Assembly: GCA_046349255.1 (NCBI GenBank)
Contig: JAXMCR010000002.1
Span: forward strand, 868,001 to 932,000
Direction of reading: 5' to 3'
Source of the DNA: DAIODI01 sp046349255
Lineage (GTDB): Bacteria; Pseudomonadota; Alphaproteobacteria; Rhizobiales; Aestuariivirgaceae
DNA: 64,000 bases
Below the pieces are notes generated by a model, which was not told the origin of the DNA, ran no database searches, and saw only the letters and a list, made by a program, of their open reading frames with translations. The position numbers were made by a program, and so were the translations under genes. This document shows, piece by piece, positions 26,641 through 35,056 of this stretch. How positions within the stretch are numbered: the stretch's first letter is position 1; each line of letters starts with the position of its first letter.

Positions 26641-27727
26641 GCGAGCCTCCAGCCTCTGCCGCGGCGCGGGCGAGAAAGCGCCCGTCGCGGTCGAACAGCA
26701 TGAGGCCCGTGGGCTCGATGTGGAGCTTGAGCGCCTTGCCCGGATCGACGTCGTGGATGCCGTGCGCGAGCGCGACCCAGCGGGCGCCGTCGCAGTCGAC
26801 GTGGATGTAGCTTTCCGATCCCGTGAGTTCCGTCACGACCACGTTCGTGTCGACCTCGACGCCGCCGTCGCGGGGGTGATCGAGCCGCAGGTGGTGCGGC
26901 CGGAAGCCCGCGACCACCGGCCCGTCGGGCAGCCGCTTCGCCTCGCCGGATAGCGTCATGCGGCCGCCGCCCTTGAGCAGCAGGCCGCCGCCCTTCTTCT
27001 CGGCCGCAACCGTATTGAGCGGCGGATCGGAGAACGCGGCCGCCGTGCGCAGGTCGTGCGGGGTGCGGTAGACATCGAGCGTCGGGCCGAACTGCGTCAC
27101 GCGGCCCTCGTGCAGCGTCGCCGTGTTGCCGCCGAGGAGCAGCGCTTCGGACGGCTCGGTGGTCGCGTAGACGAAGATCGCGCCCGAGCCTTCGAACACG
27201 CGCGGCAGCTCGGCGCGCAGTTCCTCGCGCAGCTTGTAGTCGAGGTTGGCGAGCGGCTCGTCGAGGAGCACGAGGCTCGCGTCCTTCACCAGCGCGCGGG
27301 CGATCGCCGTGCGCTGCTGCTGGCCGCCCGAGAGGCTGAGCGGCAGCCGGTCGAGATAGGGCGTGAGCCGCAGCAGTTCGGCGACGGACCTGACCTTGCG
27401 GTCGATCTCGTCCGCCGGCCGTCCCGCGACGCGCAGCGGCGAGGCGACGTTCTCGTAGACGGTGAGCGAGGGGTAGTTGATGAACTGCTGGTAAACCATC
27501 GCCACGTTGCGGCGTTGCACCGGCACGCCGGTCACGTCCTTGCCCTCGAAGGTGACGCGGCCGTGCGTCGGCCGGTCGAGGCCCGCCATCAGGCGCATCA
27601 GCGTGGTCTTGCCGGAGAGCGTTGGCCCAAGCAGCACGTTGAGGCTGCCGCGTTCGAGCGCAAGATCGACCGGACCCATCACCGTCTGGCCGGCCTTGTC
27701 GAGGCGCACGTTCTCGAGCCTCAGCAT
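26633..27727 (-). CDS. glpS: Glycerol ABC transporter ATPase GlpS, switch histidine missing
   Basis: A 364-residue ATPase, ABC domain plus TOBE-like C-terminus. Walker A is the unusual GPTLSGKTT (residues 34-42), the signature LSGGQQQR is intact (132-139), and Walker B is SLVLLDEPLANLD. The H-loop reads YATTEPSEA (187-195) where active subunits have THDQ, so the switch histidine is absent. ATG 27727 overlaps the glpD stop by 7 bp. Together with GlpT it would energise the GlpPQ channel. Confidence 0.93.
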   Translation of the reverse strand: MLRLENVRLDKAGQTVMGPVDLALERGSLNVLLGPTLSGKTTLMRLMAGLDRPTHGRVTFEGKDVTGVPVQRRNVAMVYQQFINYPSLTVYENVASPLRVAGRPADEIDRKVRSVAELLRLTPYLDRLPLSLSGGQQQRTAIARALVKDASLVLLDEPLANLDYKLREELRAELPRVFEGSGAIFVYATTEPSEALLLGGNTATLHEGRVTQFGPTLDVYRTPHDLRTAAAFSDPPLNTVAAEKKGGGLLLKGGGRMTLSGEAKRLPDGPVVAGFRPHHLRLDHPRDGGVEVDTNVVVTELTGSESYIHVDCDGARWVALAHGIHDVDPGKALKLHIEPTGLMLFDRDGRFLARAAAEAGGSHG

Positions 27728-29250
27728 CGGGCCGCCTCCGCAGACCGCGCCGCGCCGGCCCTGACGGTGGCCAGATGCTCGTCGAGCCGCTTTCGCCCTG
27801 CTGACGAGACACGCAGCCCCAGCTTCGAACGGCGCCACAGGATGTCGTCCGACGTTTCCGCCCACTCCTCCTTCACGAGCCAGGCGATTTCGCGGGCGGT
27901 GAGGCCTGCCTCGAAGGCCTCGCCGAGGTCGGCCGCGGAGCGGGCACCATCGAGGATCCGGCGCGCGTTGGTGCCGTAGAGCTTGACGAGCCGCTTCGCC
28001 TGCGCGGGCTCGAGGAACGGATGCGTCGACACCAGCGAGCGCGCCAGCGCCTCGCGGCCGTCGGTCGGAAAATCGCCGCCGGGCAGCGGCGCGCTAGCGG
28101 TCCACGCCGGACCCTTCGCGCCGATCAGCGTCTCGATCTCGCCGAGCGCCGACTCGGCGAGCTTGCGGTAGGTGGTGATCTTGCCGCCGAAGATGTTGAC
28201 GAGCCCCGGCACGCCGTTGCCGCCCTCGGTCTTCAGCACGTAGTCGCGCGTGGCTTCCTGCGCCTTCGAGGCGCCGTCGTCGTAGAGCGGGCGGACGCCG
28301 GAGTAGCTCCAGACGACACTTTCGGGCGTGACAGGATTGCGGAAGTAGGCGCTTGCCGCCTTGCACAGATAGTCGGTCTCCTCGGCGGAAATCGCCGGCG
28401 CCGCCGGATCGCCGTGGTAGTCGACGTCGGTCGTGCCGATCAGCGTGAAGTCGTCCTCGTAGGGAATGGCGAAGACGATGCGGCCGTCGGCGTTCTGGAA
28501 GATGTAGGCGCGGTCGTGCTCGTAGTGGCGCGGCACGACGATGTGGCTGCCCTTGACGAGCCGGACCTTGGCGTTCGTCGGGTTGATCATCCCGTCGAAC
28601 GCGTGATCGACCCACGGGCCCGCGGCGTTCACCACCACGCGCGCCTCGGTTTCACGCACGGCACCGGTCCGCGTGTCGGTCTCGCTGACGAGCCAGCGGT
28701 CGCCCGAGCGTCGGATCGCCGTCACCTTCGTGCGCGTACGGATGTCTGCACCGCGGGTGCGCGCATCCATCGCGTTCAGCACCACGAGGCGCGAGTCATC
28801 GACGCGGCAGTCGGAATACTCGAAGCCCGTCCGGTACTCGGGCTTCAGCGGCTTGCCCTCGATCGCCGTCTCCAGGTCGAGCGTGCTCGTAGAGGGAAGC
28901 TTCCGGCGGCCGCCGAGGTGATCGTAGAGGAAGAGGCCGGTGCGCAGGAGCCACGCCGGGCGCAGGCCCGCATGGTGGGGCAAAACGAAGCGCAGGGGAC
29001 CGATGATGTGCGGCGCGTTCCCCCACAGGATCTCGCGCTCGATAAGCGCCTCGCGCACGAGGCGGAATTCGTAGTGCTCGAGATAGCGCAGGCCGCCGTG
29101 GATCAGCTTCGTCGACCAGGAGGAGGTGGCGCTGGCGAGGTCGTTCATCTCGGCGAGCGACACCGTGTACCCGCGGCCCGCCGCATCGCGCGCGATGCCG
29201 CAGCCGTTGATACCGCCGCCGACGACGAAGACGTCGCAGGATTGCGTCAT
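27721..29250 (-). CDS. glpD: Aerobic glycerol-3-phosphate dehydrogenase GlpD
   Basis: A 509-residue FAD enzyme that oxidises sn-glycerol 3-phosphate to dihydroxyacetone phosphate and feeds electrons to quinone at the membrane. The FAD-binding N-terminus FVVGGGINGCGIARDAAGRG is followed by SSWSTKLIHGGLRYLEHYEF, VNAAGPWVD and YSGVRPLYDD. GGGAGGGTC precedes ATG 29250, which is preferred over 29280. First gene of the glpDSTPQUVK transcript and divergent from glpR. Confidence 0.97.
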   Translation of the reverse strand: MTQSCDVFVVGGGINGCGIARDAAGRGYTVSLAEMNDLASATSSWSTKLIHGGLRYLEHYEFRLVREALIEREILWGNAPHIIGPLRFVLPHHAGLRPAWLLRTGLFLYDHLGGRRKLPSTSTLDLETAIEGKPLKPEYRTGFEYSDCRVDDSRLVVLNAMDARTRGADIRTRTKVTAIRRSGDRWLVSETDTRTGAVRETEARVVVNAAGPWVDHAFDGMINPTNAKVRLVKGSHIVVPRHYEHDRAYIFQNADGRIVFAIPYEDDFTLIGTTDVDYHGDPAAPAISAEETDYLCKAASAYFRNPVTPESVVWSYSGVRPLYDDGASKAQEATRDYVLKTEGGNGVPGLVNIFGGKITTYRKLAESALGEIETLIGAKGPAWTASAPLPGGDFPTDGREALARSLVSTHPFLEPAQAKRLVKLYGTNARRILDGARSAADLGEAFEAGLTAREIAWLVKEEWAETSDDILWRRSKLGLRVSSAGRKRLDEHLATVRAGAARSAEAARC

Positions 29251-29320
29251 GACCCTCCCGGATGCTGCGCCCCTTGTCACCCCTGGCCCGAGGCGTCAGC
29301 ACGATCCGATCGACGCTAAG

Positions 29321-29421
29321 CGAAACAATTCGAAAGTCAACCGAAAGCCAAATCACGCAAATTTGAGTGGATAACTTTCGTTTCTTGCCAAAATAGTTTC
29401 GGTTACGTTAGATGGCGAAAG
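29321..29421. promoter_or_regulatory. Putative GlpR operator region, repeated CGAAA(C/G) boxes
   Basis: In the glpD-glpR intergenic region CGAAAC/CGAAAG occurs at 29321, 29331 and 29342. The inverted form CTTTCG/GTTTCG occurs at 29375-29380 and 29397-29402, and one more CGAAAG overlaps the glpR start at 29416. The first three are spaced 10-11 bp. The TTCG core agrees with GlpR-type DeoR operators. The region is AT-rich relative to the flanks and must hold both promoters. Confidence 0.65.
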
Positions 29422-30221
29422 TTCGTGCCATGCTCGTCGACCAACGCCACCAGGCCATACTCGAGATCGCCCGCCGCGCCGGCCGCGTCAGCGTCGAAGG
29501 GCTCGCCGCCCATTTCGACGTGACGCCGCAGACGATTCGCAAGGACCTGAACGACCTGTGCGAGCGCCGCCTCCTCGCCCGCGTGCACGGCGGGGCGATC
29601 GTGTCGTCGGGGATCGAGAACGTCGATTACGAAGCGCGCCGGGCAATCGCCGCCGCGGAAAAGGAACGCATCGGCGCCGCGGCAGCCGCGCTCATCCCGG
29701 ACCGGGCTGCACTCTTCATCAACATCGGCACCACCACCGAAGCCGTGGCGCAGGCGCTCAGCCGGCATTCCGGGCTGATGGTGATCACCAACAACATCAA
29801 CGTCGCCAGCATCCTGCGGCCGCTGCCCAACGTCGAGGTGATCATCGCCGGCGGCGTGGTGCGGCGGTCCGACGGCGGCATCGTCGGCGAGGCGGCGGTG
29901 GAGTTCATCCGGCAGTTCCGCGTCGACTTTGCGATCATCGGCGTCTCGGCGATCGACACCGACGGATCGCTGCTCGACTTCGACTACCGCGAGGTGCAGG
30001 TGGCGCGCGCGATCATCGAGAACGCGCGCCAGGTGATCCTCGTCGCCGATTCGACGAAGTTCGAGCGCTCCGCCCCAGTGCGCATCGGGCATCTGTCGCA
30101 GGTCGGCACCTTCATCACCGACCGTTGCCCGCCGACCATCCGCGACGTCGCGCTGGCGAGCAACGTGCGGCTGATCGAGGCGGTTGCGGGGGGCGGCGAA
30201 ATCGTCGGTCCGGACCGTTGA
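29412..30221 (+). CDS. glpR: DeoR-family glycerol regulon repressor GlpR
   Basis: A 269-residue DeoR repressor. The N-terminal winged helix-turn-helix has the DeoR fingerprint VSVEGLAAHFDVTPQTIRKD followed by ARVHGGAI. The effector domain shows the sugar-phosphate isomerase-like motifs FINIGTTTEAVA, ITNNINVA and ADSTKF. Position and divergence from glpD make glycerol 3-phosphate the likely inducer. ATG 29412 or ATG 29430 may be used. It is followed after 33 bp by the SDR gene on the same strand, so it may head that operon as well. Confidence 0.92.
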   Translation: MAKVRAMLVDQRHQAILEIARRAGRVSVEGLAAHFDVTPQTIRKDLNDLCERRLLARVHGGAIVSSGIENVDYEARRAIAAAEKERIGAAAAALIPDRAALFINIGTTTEAVAQALSRHSGLMVITNNINVASILRPLPNVEVIIAGGVVRRSDGGIVGEAAVEFIRQFRVDFAIIGVSAIDTDGSLLDFDYREVQVARAIIENARQVILVADSTKFERSAPVRIGHLSQVGTFITDRCPPTIRDVALASNVRLIEAVAGGGEIVGPDR

Positions 30222-30254
30222 CTTAATCGGGGCGGTGCCGATAGTCGCCCTCCC

Positions 30255-31016
30255 ATGACGCAGGACCTCTTCTCCCTTCAGGGCAAGCGCGCGCTGGTGA
30301 CCGGGGCGAGCCGCGGCATCGGCCGGGCGATCGCCGAGGGGCTCGCCGCGGCCGGCGCCGACGTCGCGATCGCCGCGCGACACGCGTCGTCGCTCGAAGC
30401 CACCGCGGCGACCATCCTCGCGGCGGGGCGCAACGCCGTCGCCGTCGAGATCGACGTCCGCTCGGTCGAGGCCTGCCGCTCAGGCGCACGATTGGCGGCT
30501 GAGCGCCTCGGCGGCCTCGACATCCTCGTCAACAACGCCGGCGTCGAGCAGGTGTCGCCCTCGCTGTCGCTCACCGAGGAGACGTGGGACCTGATCGTCG
30601 ACACCAACCTGAAGGGCGCGTTCTTCACGGCGCAGGCCGCGGCGCGCGAGATGCGCGACGGCGGCGCGATCCTCAACATCGCCTCGCTCACCTCCGAGCG
30701 CGGCATCCCGACGGCGGTGCCCTACGGCTCCTCCAAGACGGGCCTCGTCGGTATGACGCGGGCGCTTGCGGTCGAATGGGCGCCGATCGGCATCCGCGTC
30801 AATGCGCTCGAGCCCGGCTACTTCCGCACCGCGCTCACCGAAGGGTTCTACGCCAGCGACGACTGGCAGCAGGCGATGCTCGCGAACATCCCGCTGAACC
30901 GTTTCGGCAATCTCGCAGACCTCGTCGGCGCGAGCGTGTTCCTCTGCTCGCCCGCCGCCCAGTACGTCACCGGCATCTCGCTTCCCGTCGACGGCGGCAC
31001 GCTCGCCGCGCTCTAG
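30255..31016 (+). CDS. Short-chain dehydrogenase/reductase (SDR family)
   Basis: A 253-residue classical SDR: cofactor motif TGASRGIGRAI, NNAG, a YGSSK catalytic pair and PGYFRTALT. It would oxidise a secondary alcohol or reduce a ketone with NAD(P). It is the first enzyme of a plus-strand set with a HisD paralogue, an ABC importer and an amidase. If the set serves C3 sulfonates, this would be the counterpart of the SDR that oxidises dihydroxypropanesulfonate; other polyols are equally possible. The first residues MTQDLFSLQGKRALVTG and ATG 30255 fit the family. Confidence 0.88.
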   Translation: MTQDLFSLQGKRALVTGASRGIGRAIAEGLAAAGADVAIAARHASSLEATAATILAAGRNAVAVEIDVRSVEACRSGARLAAERLGGLDILVNNAGVEQVSPSLSLTEETWDLIVDTNLKGAFFTAQAAAREMRDGGAILNIASLTSERGIPTAVPYGSSKTGLVGMTRALAVEWAPIGIRVNALEPGYFRTALTEGFYASDDWQQAMLANIPLNRFGNLADLVGASVFLCSPAAQYVTGISLPVDGGTLAAL

Positions 31017-31036
31017 ACCACAAACGGACACATCCC

Positions 31037-32362
31037 ATGACCCGCCGCATCAACCTGCACGACCTCGCAACGCTCTCCGCCGATGAGCGCGCCGCGCTGC
31101 TCAAGCGCACGGAGGCCGATCTCTCGGCGTTCGAGGCGAAGGTGAAGCCGATCGTCGCGGCGGTGGCGGCAGAAGGCGACGCCGCGCTTGCCCGGTTCGC
31201 GCGCGAGTTCGACAAGGCGCCCGTCGAGGCGACCGCGATCGCCGCCACGGAAGCCGACTTCGCCCGGGCCGAGAAGGCGCTCGCCCCCGAGGTCAAGGCC
31301 GCGATGGAGTTCGCGGCCGACTCGATCCGCCGCTTCCACGAGGACCAGAAGCCCGAGGAGATGTGGCTGCACGAAATCCGTCCCGGTGCGTTCGCCGGCG
31401 ACCGCACGAAGCCCATCCCCTCGGCCGCCTGCTACGTGCCGCGCGGCAAGGGCGCCTTCCCCTCCGTCGCCCTGATGACGACGATCCCGGCGAAGGTCGC
31501 GGGCGTGCCGGAGGTCGTCATCATCACCCCGCCGGGCCCCGATGGCCGGCTAGACGATGCAACCCTCGTCGCCGCGCGGATGGCGGGCGTCGAGAAGGTG
31601 TTCAAGGCGGGCGGCGCGCAAGGCATCGCGGCCGTCGCCTACGGCACGCAGACGGTGCCGAAGTGTTCCAAGGTCATCGGGCCGGGAAGCCCGTGGGTGG
31701 CGGCGGCGAAGCGCCTCGTCTCGCACCTGATCGACACGGGTTCGCCCGCCGGCCCGAGCGAGCTCATCGTGATCGCCGACGACACCGTCGACGGGCGCAT
31801 GGCGGGGCTCGACCTACTGATCGAGTCCGAACACGGGCCGGATTCCTCCGCCTACCTCGTCACCTGGTCGCGCCGCGTGGCCGAGGAGGCGATGGCCTCG
31901 ATCCCGGAGTACTGGGCGCAGATGGGCGAGCAGCGCGTGTCGTTCTCCTCCGCCGTGCTCGGCGGCCCGATCGGCGGCATCGTGCTCGCCCGCGACGAGG
32001 ACGAGGCGATCGCCTTCGTCAACGACTATGCCCCGGAGCATCTGGAGGTCCTGTCGAAGGAGCCGTTCCGATACCTCGGCCGCCTCGAGCACGCCGGCGA
32101 GATCCTGCTCGGCGAGCACACGCCGGTGACGCTCGGCAATTTCGTGCTGGGCCCGAACCACGTCCTGCCGACGTCGGGGTGGGCCAAGACCGCCTCGCCG
32201 GTCTCCGTCTTCGACTTCATGAAGCGCACCTCGATCGCCTACGTGACCGACAAGGGCTATCCGGAGCTTGCAAGGCACGCCCGCGCGCTTGCCACCTACG
32301 AGGGGTTCGAGGCGCACGCCAACGCGGTATCTCCGTTGCGCGACAAGTTCTTCAAGCGCTGA
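31037..32362 (+). CDS. Histidinol-dehydrogenase paralogue, HpsN-like
   Basis: A 441-residue member of the HisD superfamily, which oxidises an alcohol through the aldehyde to the acid with NAD. The catalytic pair E334-H335 (YAPEHLEV) and metal-ligand histidines H266 and H427 are kept. Of the four HisD zinc ligands, Gln is Glu263 (IESEHGPD) and Asp is Asn368 (TLGNFVLGPNH). No other his gene is nearby. The SDR and ABC neighbours fit a catabolic role, such as HpsN-type sulfopropanediol or sulfolactate oxidation, rather than histidine synthesis. Assignment to the paralogue group is good; the substrate is inferred. Confidence 0.85.
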   Translation: MTRRINLHDLATLSADERAALLKRTEADLSAFEAKVKPIVAAVAAEGDAALARFAREFDKAPVEATAIAATEADFARAEKALAPEVKAAMEFAADSIRRFHEDQKPEEMWLHEIRPGAFAGDRTKPIPSAACYVPRGKGAFPSVALMTTIPAKVAGVPEVVIITPPGPDGRLDDATLVAARMAGVEKVFKAGGAQGIAAVAYGTQTVPKCSKVIGPGSPWVAAAKRLVSHLIDTGSPAGPSELIVIADDTVDGRMAGLDLLIESEHGPDSSAYLVTWSRRVAEEAMASIPEYWAQMGEQRVSFSSAVLGGPIGGIVLARDEDEAIAFVNDYAPEHLEVLSKEPFRYLGRLEHAGEILLGEHTPVTLGNFVLGPNHVLPTSGWAKTASPVSVFDFMKRTSIAYVTDKGYPELARHARALATYEGFEAHANAVSPLRDKFFKR

Positions 32363-32431
32363 CGTTGCGGAAGTGACCCCGCCCGTCTAGCGTCCTTTCC
32401 GACAAGAGCCACGAACAGGGAGAAACGCATC

Positions 32432-33445
32432 ATGGCTACCCTCCGCAACCGCCGCGACGTTCTGAAGGCCGGCACGGCGCTCGCCGTCTCGGCCCTCGGT
32501 GCGCGCTTCGCCTACGCCGACGACAGCATCCCGGCGAAGCCCGAGACGGGCGCGATCAAGATGGGCATCGAGCCGTGGCTGGGCTACGGCCAGTGGCACA
32601 TCGCCAACAAGAAGGGGATGTTCAAGGAGGTCGGCCTCGACGAGGTCGAAATCGTGAACTTCAACACCGACGCCGACATCAACGCCGCGCTCGCCGCCGG
32701 CCAGCTCAACGCGGCGAACATCGCCACGCACACGGCGATGAACTTCATCGCGGCGGGACTGCCGATCAAGATCGTGGCGCTGCTCGACGTCTCGAAGACG
32801 GCGGACGCGATGCTCTCCGACGGCTCGGTCACCGACATCAAGGGCCTGAAGGGCAAGTCGGTCGCCTACGAGGAGGGCACGACCAGCGACATCCTCCTCA
32901 ACTACGCGCTGTCGCAGAACGGCATGACGGTCGCCGACATCCAGAAGGTGCCGATGCCGGCTTCCGACGCCGGTGCCGCGCTGATTGGCGGCAAGGTGCC
33001 CGTCGCCGTCACCTACGAGCCCTACCTCACGCTCGCCATGCAGCAGAACCCGAAGGTGAAGATGATCTATTCGGCCGGAGAGAACCCCGGCCTCATCTCC
33101 GACGTGTTCGTCGTTCGCGAGGAGTTCCTGAAGGAGAAGCCCGGCCAGGTGGTCGCGCTGCTGAAGGCCTGGGACAAGGCGCTCGCCGACTACCGCGCCG
33201 ACACCAAGGGCGGCCGCGCCATCATCTCCGAGGCGGTCGGCGCGAAGCCGGAAGAACTCGCCACCGCCTTCGACGGCGTCGTCTACTATTCGCTCGCCGA
33301 GAACAAGGGGCAGCTCGGCGGCGACTTCGCCAAGAACGTGATCCCGCAAGTGCATGCGGCGGCGCGCAAGGCCGGCATCCTGCAGAAGGACGTCGACCTC
33401 ACCACCGCCATCGATCCGCGGTTCGTGGATGCCGCCACGAAGTAG
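32432..33445 (+). CDS. ABC transporter substrate-binding protein, TauA/SsuA/NMT1 type
   Basis: A 337-residue periplasmic binding protein. The N-terminus RNRRDVLKAG looks like a twin-arginine signal, followed by the hydrophobic ALAVSALGARFAYA. The mature domain has the GIEPWLGYGQWHIANKKGMF start and NTDADINAALAAGQLNAANI motif of binding proteins for sulfonates, nitrate, taurine or pyrimidine precursors. AGGGAGAAAC precedes ATG 32432. It is the first of three transporter genes. The ligand is not determinable from motifs; neighbours suggest a small sulfonate or amide. Confidence 0.9.
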   Translation: MATLRNRRDVLKAGTALAVSALGARFAYADDSIPAKPETGAIKMGIEPWLGYGQWHIANKKGMFKEVGLDEVEIVNFNTDADINAALAAGQLNAANIATHTAMNFIAAGLPIKIVALLDVSKTADAMLSDGSVTDIKGLKGKSVAYEEGTTSDILLNYALSQNGMTVADIQKVPMPASDAGAALIGGKVPVAVTYEPYLTLAMQQNPKVKMIYSAGENPGLISDVFVVREEFLKEKPGQVVALLKAWDKALADYRADTKGGRAIISEAVGAKPEELATAFDGVVYYSLAENKGQLGGDFAKNVIPQVHAAARKAGILQKDVDLTTAIDPRFVDAATK

Positions 33446-34244
33446 GCCGAAGGCGCGCTCTGCGCGCTTTTCGCTGGGTGGCAAGATCACGGCGATGGAG
33501 TTCGTCTCCATCGCCGGCCTCGTTTTCGCCGGCCTCTTCGCGGTGTGGTGGCTGACGACGGCGCTCGGCCTCGTCCAGCCGCTGTTCCTGCCCTCGCCCG
33601 GCCACGTCGCCTCGCGTCTTGGCGAGCTGTGGCGCTCGGGCCAGCTGATGCAGGACGTGACGATCAGCATCTACCGCATCACGCTCGGCTTCATCATCTC
33701 GACGCTGTTCGCGCTGCCGATCGGCGTGCTGATCGGCTGCTACCGCGGCTGGGAGGCGGCGATCGAGCCGTTCGTCGATTTCATCCGCTACATGCCGGTC
33801 GTGGCGTTCGTGCCGCTGACCATCCTGTGGACCGGCACCGGCGACATCCAGAAGTTCCTGATCATCTTCATCGGCACGTTCTTCCAGCAGGTGCTGCTGG
33901 TGATGGACAACGTGAAGTCCGTGCCGCGCGACTTCATCAACCTCGGCCGCACGCTCGAGATGCCGGAGCTGAAGATCCTGCGCCGCATCGTGCTGCCCTC
34001 GGCGGCGCCGGCGATCTGGGATTCGATGCGCATCAGCCTCGGCTGGGCGTGGACGTGGCTGGTCGTCGCCGAACTCGTCGCCGCGACCTCGGGGCTCGGC
34101 TACCGCATCACGACGGCGCAGCGATTCTTCCAGACCGACCTGATCTTCGGCTACCTGATCATCCTCGGCATCCTCGGCCTCGCCACCGACCAGGTGATGA
34201 AGATCCTCGGCCGCCGCTTCTTCCGCTACCTCGAGGTACGCTGA
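33429..34244 (+). CDS. ABC transporter permease, TauC/SsuC type
   Basis: A 271-residue permease, or 249 residues if ATG 33495 is used. The longer form overlaps the binding-protein gene by 17 bp and gives a basic N-terminal tail before the first membrane span (FVSIAGLVFAGLFAVWWL), usual in this family; neither start has a clear ribosome site. Six spans; the EAA-like loop RDFINLGRTLEMPELKILRR contacts the ATPase. Partner of the genes on both sides. Confidence 0.88.
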   Translation: MPPRSRPKARSARFSLGGKITAMEFVSIAGLVFAGLFAVWWLTTALGLVQPLFLPSPGHVASRLGELWRSGQLMQDVTISIYRITLGFIISTLFALPIGVLIGCYRGWEAAIEPFVDFIRYMPVVAFVPLTILWTGTGDIQKFLIIFIGTFFQQVLLVMDNVKSVPRDFINLGRTLEMPELKILRRIVLPSAAPAIWDSMRISLGWAWTWLVVAELVAATSGLGYRITTAQRFFQTDLIFGYLIILGILGLATDQVMKILGRRFFRYLEVR

Positions 34245-34246
34245 CG

Positions 34247-35056
34247 ATGCCGGCCGCGACCCCTTCGCCGAAGCTCGTCGTCCGTGGGCTGACGAAGACG
34301 TTCCGCTCGGACCGCGGCGAGACGGTGGCGCTCGCGGGCGTCGACCTCGAGATCGGCGACAACGAGTTCCTGGCGCTCGTCGGCACGTCGGGCTGCGGAA
34401 AGTCGACGCTCCTGTCGATCGTCGCCGGGCTCGAAAGTTACGACGACGGCACCGTGACGATCGACGGCGAGCCGATCGTCGCGCCCGGGCTCGACCGCGG
34501 CGTCGTGTTCCAGAGCTACACGCTGCTGCCCTGGCTCACCGCGCTCGGCAACGTGGAGTTCGCGCTGCGCGCCGCCGGCAAGACGGGGCGCGAGGCGGCC
34601 GAGATCGCGCACGCGCACCTGAAGCTCGTCGGGCTCGACGGGTTCGAGACCGCCTATCCGGCCGAGCTCTCGGGCGGCATGAAGCAGCGCGTGGCGATCG
34701 CGCGGGCGCTGAGCTACCGGCCGAAGATGCTGCTGATGGACGAACCCTTCGGCGCGCTCGACGCCCTGACCCGCCACCACATGCAGGAGCTCCTGACCGC
34801 CGTGTGGGAACAGCATCGCCTCACCGTGCTGTTCATCACGCACGACGTCGAGGAGGCGGTGTACCTCGCCGACCGCGTGGCGGTGATGACCAACCGGCCC
34901 GGCCGCATCAAGAGCCTCGTGCCGATCGACCTGCCGCGGCCGCGCCACTACGACCTCGTGTCCTCGCCCGCGTTCCGCGAGCTTCAGGCGCGGGTCCTGC
35001 ACGAGATCCGCAGCGAGTCGATCGTCGCGGCCGAACTGGGAGAGGTGCTGGCATGA
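34247..35056 (+). CDS. ABC transporter ATP-binding protein, TauB/SsuB type
   Basis: A 269-residue ATPase with Walker A GTSGCGKST, Q-loop VFQSYTLLPW, signature ELSGGMKQR, Walker B LLMDEPFGALD and H-loop FITHDVEEA. These are the standard motifs of the nitrate/sulfonate/taurine importer family. It starts 2 bp after the permease stop and its stop overlaps the amidase start as ATGA, so transporter and amidase are one operon. Confidence 0.94.
   Translation: MPAATPSPKLVVRGLTKTFRSDRGETVALAGVDLEIGDNEFLALVGTSGCGKSTLLSIVAGLESYDDGTVTIDGEPIVAPGLDRGVVFQSYTLLPWLTALGNVEFALRAAGKTGREAAEIAHAHLKLVGLDGFETAYPAELSGGMKQRVAIARALSYRPKMLLMDEPFGALDALTRHHMQELLTAVWEQHRLTVLFITHDVEEAVYLADRVAVMTNRPGRIKSLVPIDLPRPRHYDLVSSPAFRELQARVLHEIRSESIVAAELGEVLA

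Noticed and set aside
31037..32362. True histidinol dehydrogenase HisD of histidine synthesis
   Set aside because: Two of four metal ligands differ and the gene lies with SDR and transporter genes, not with his genes.
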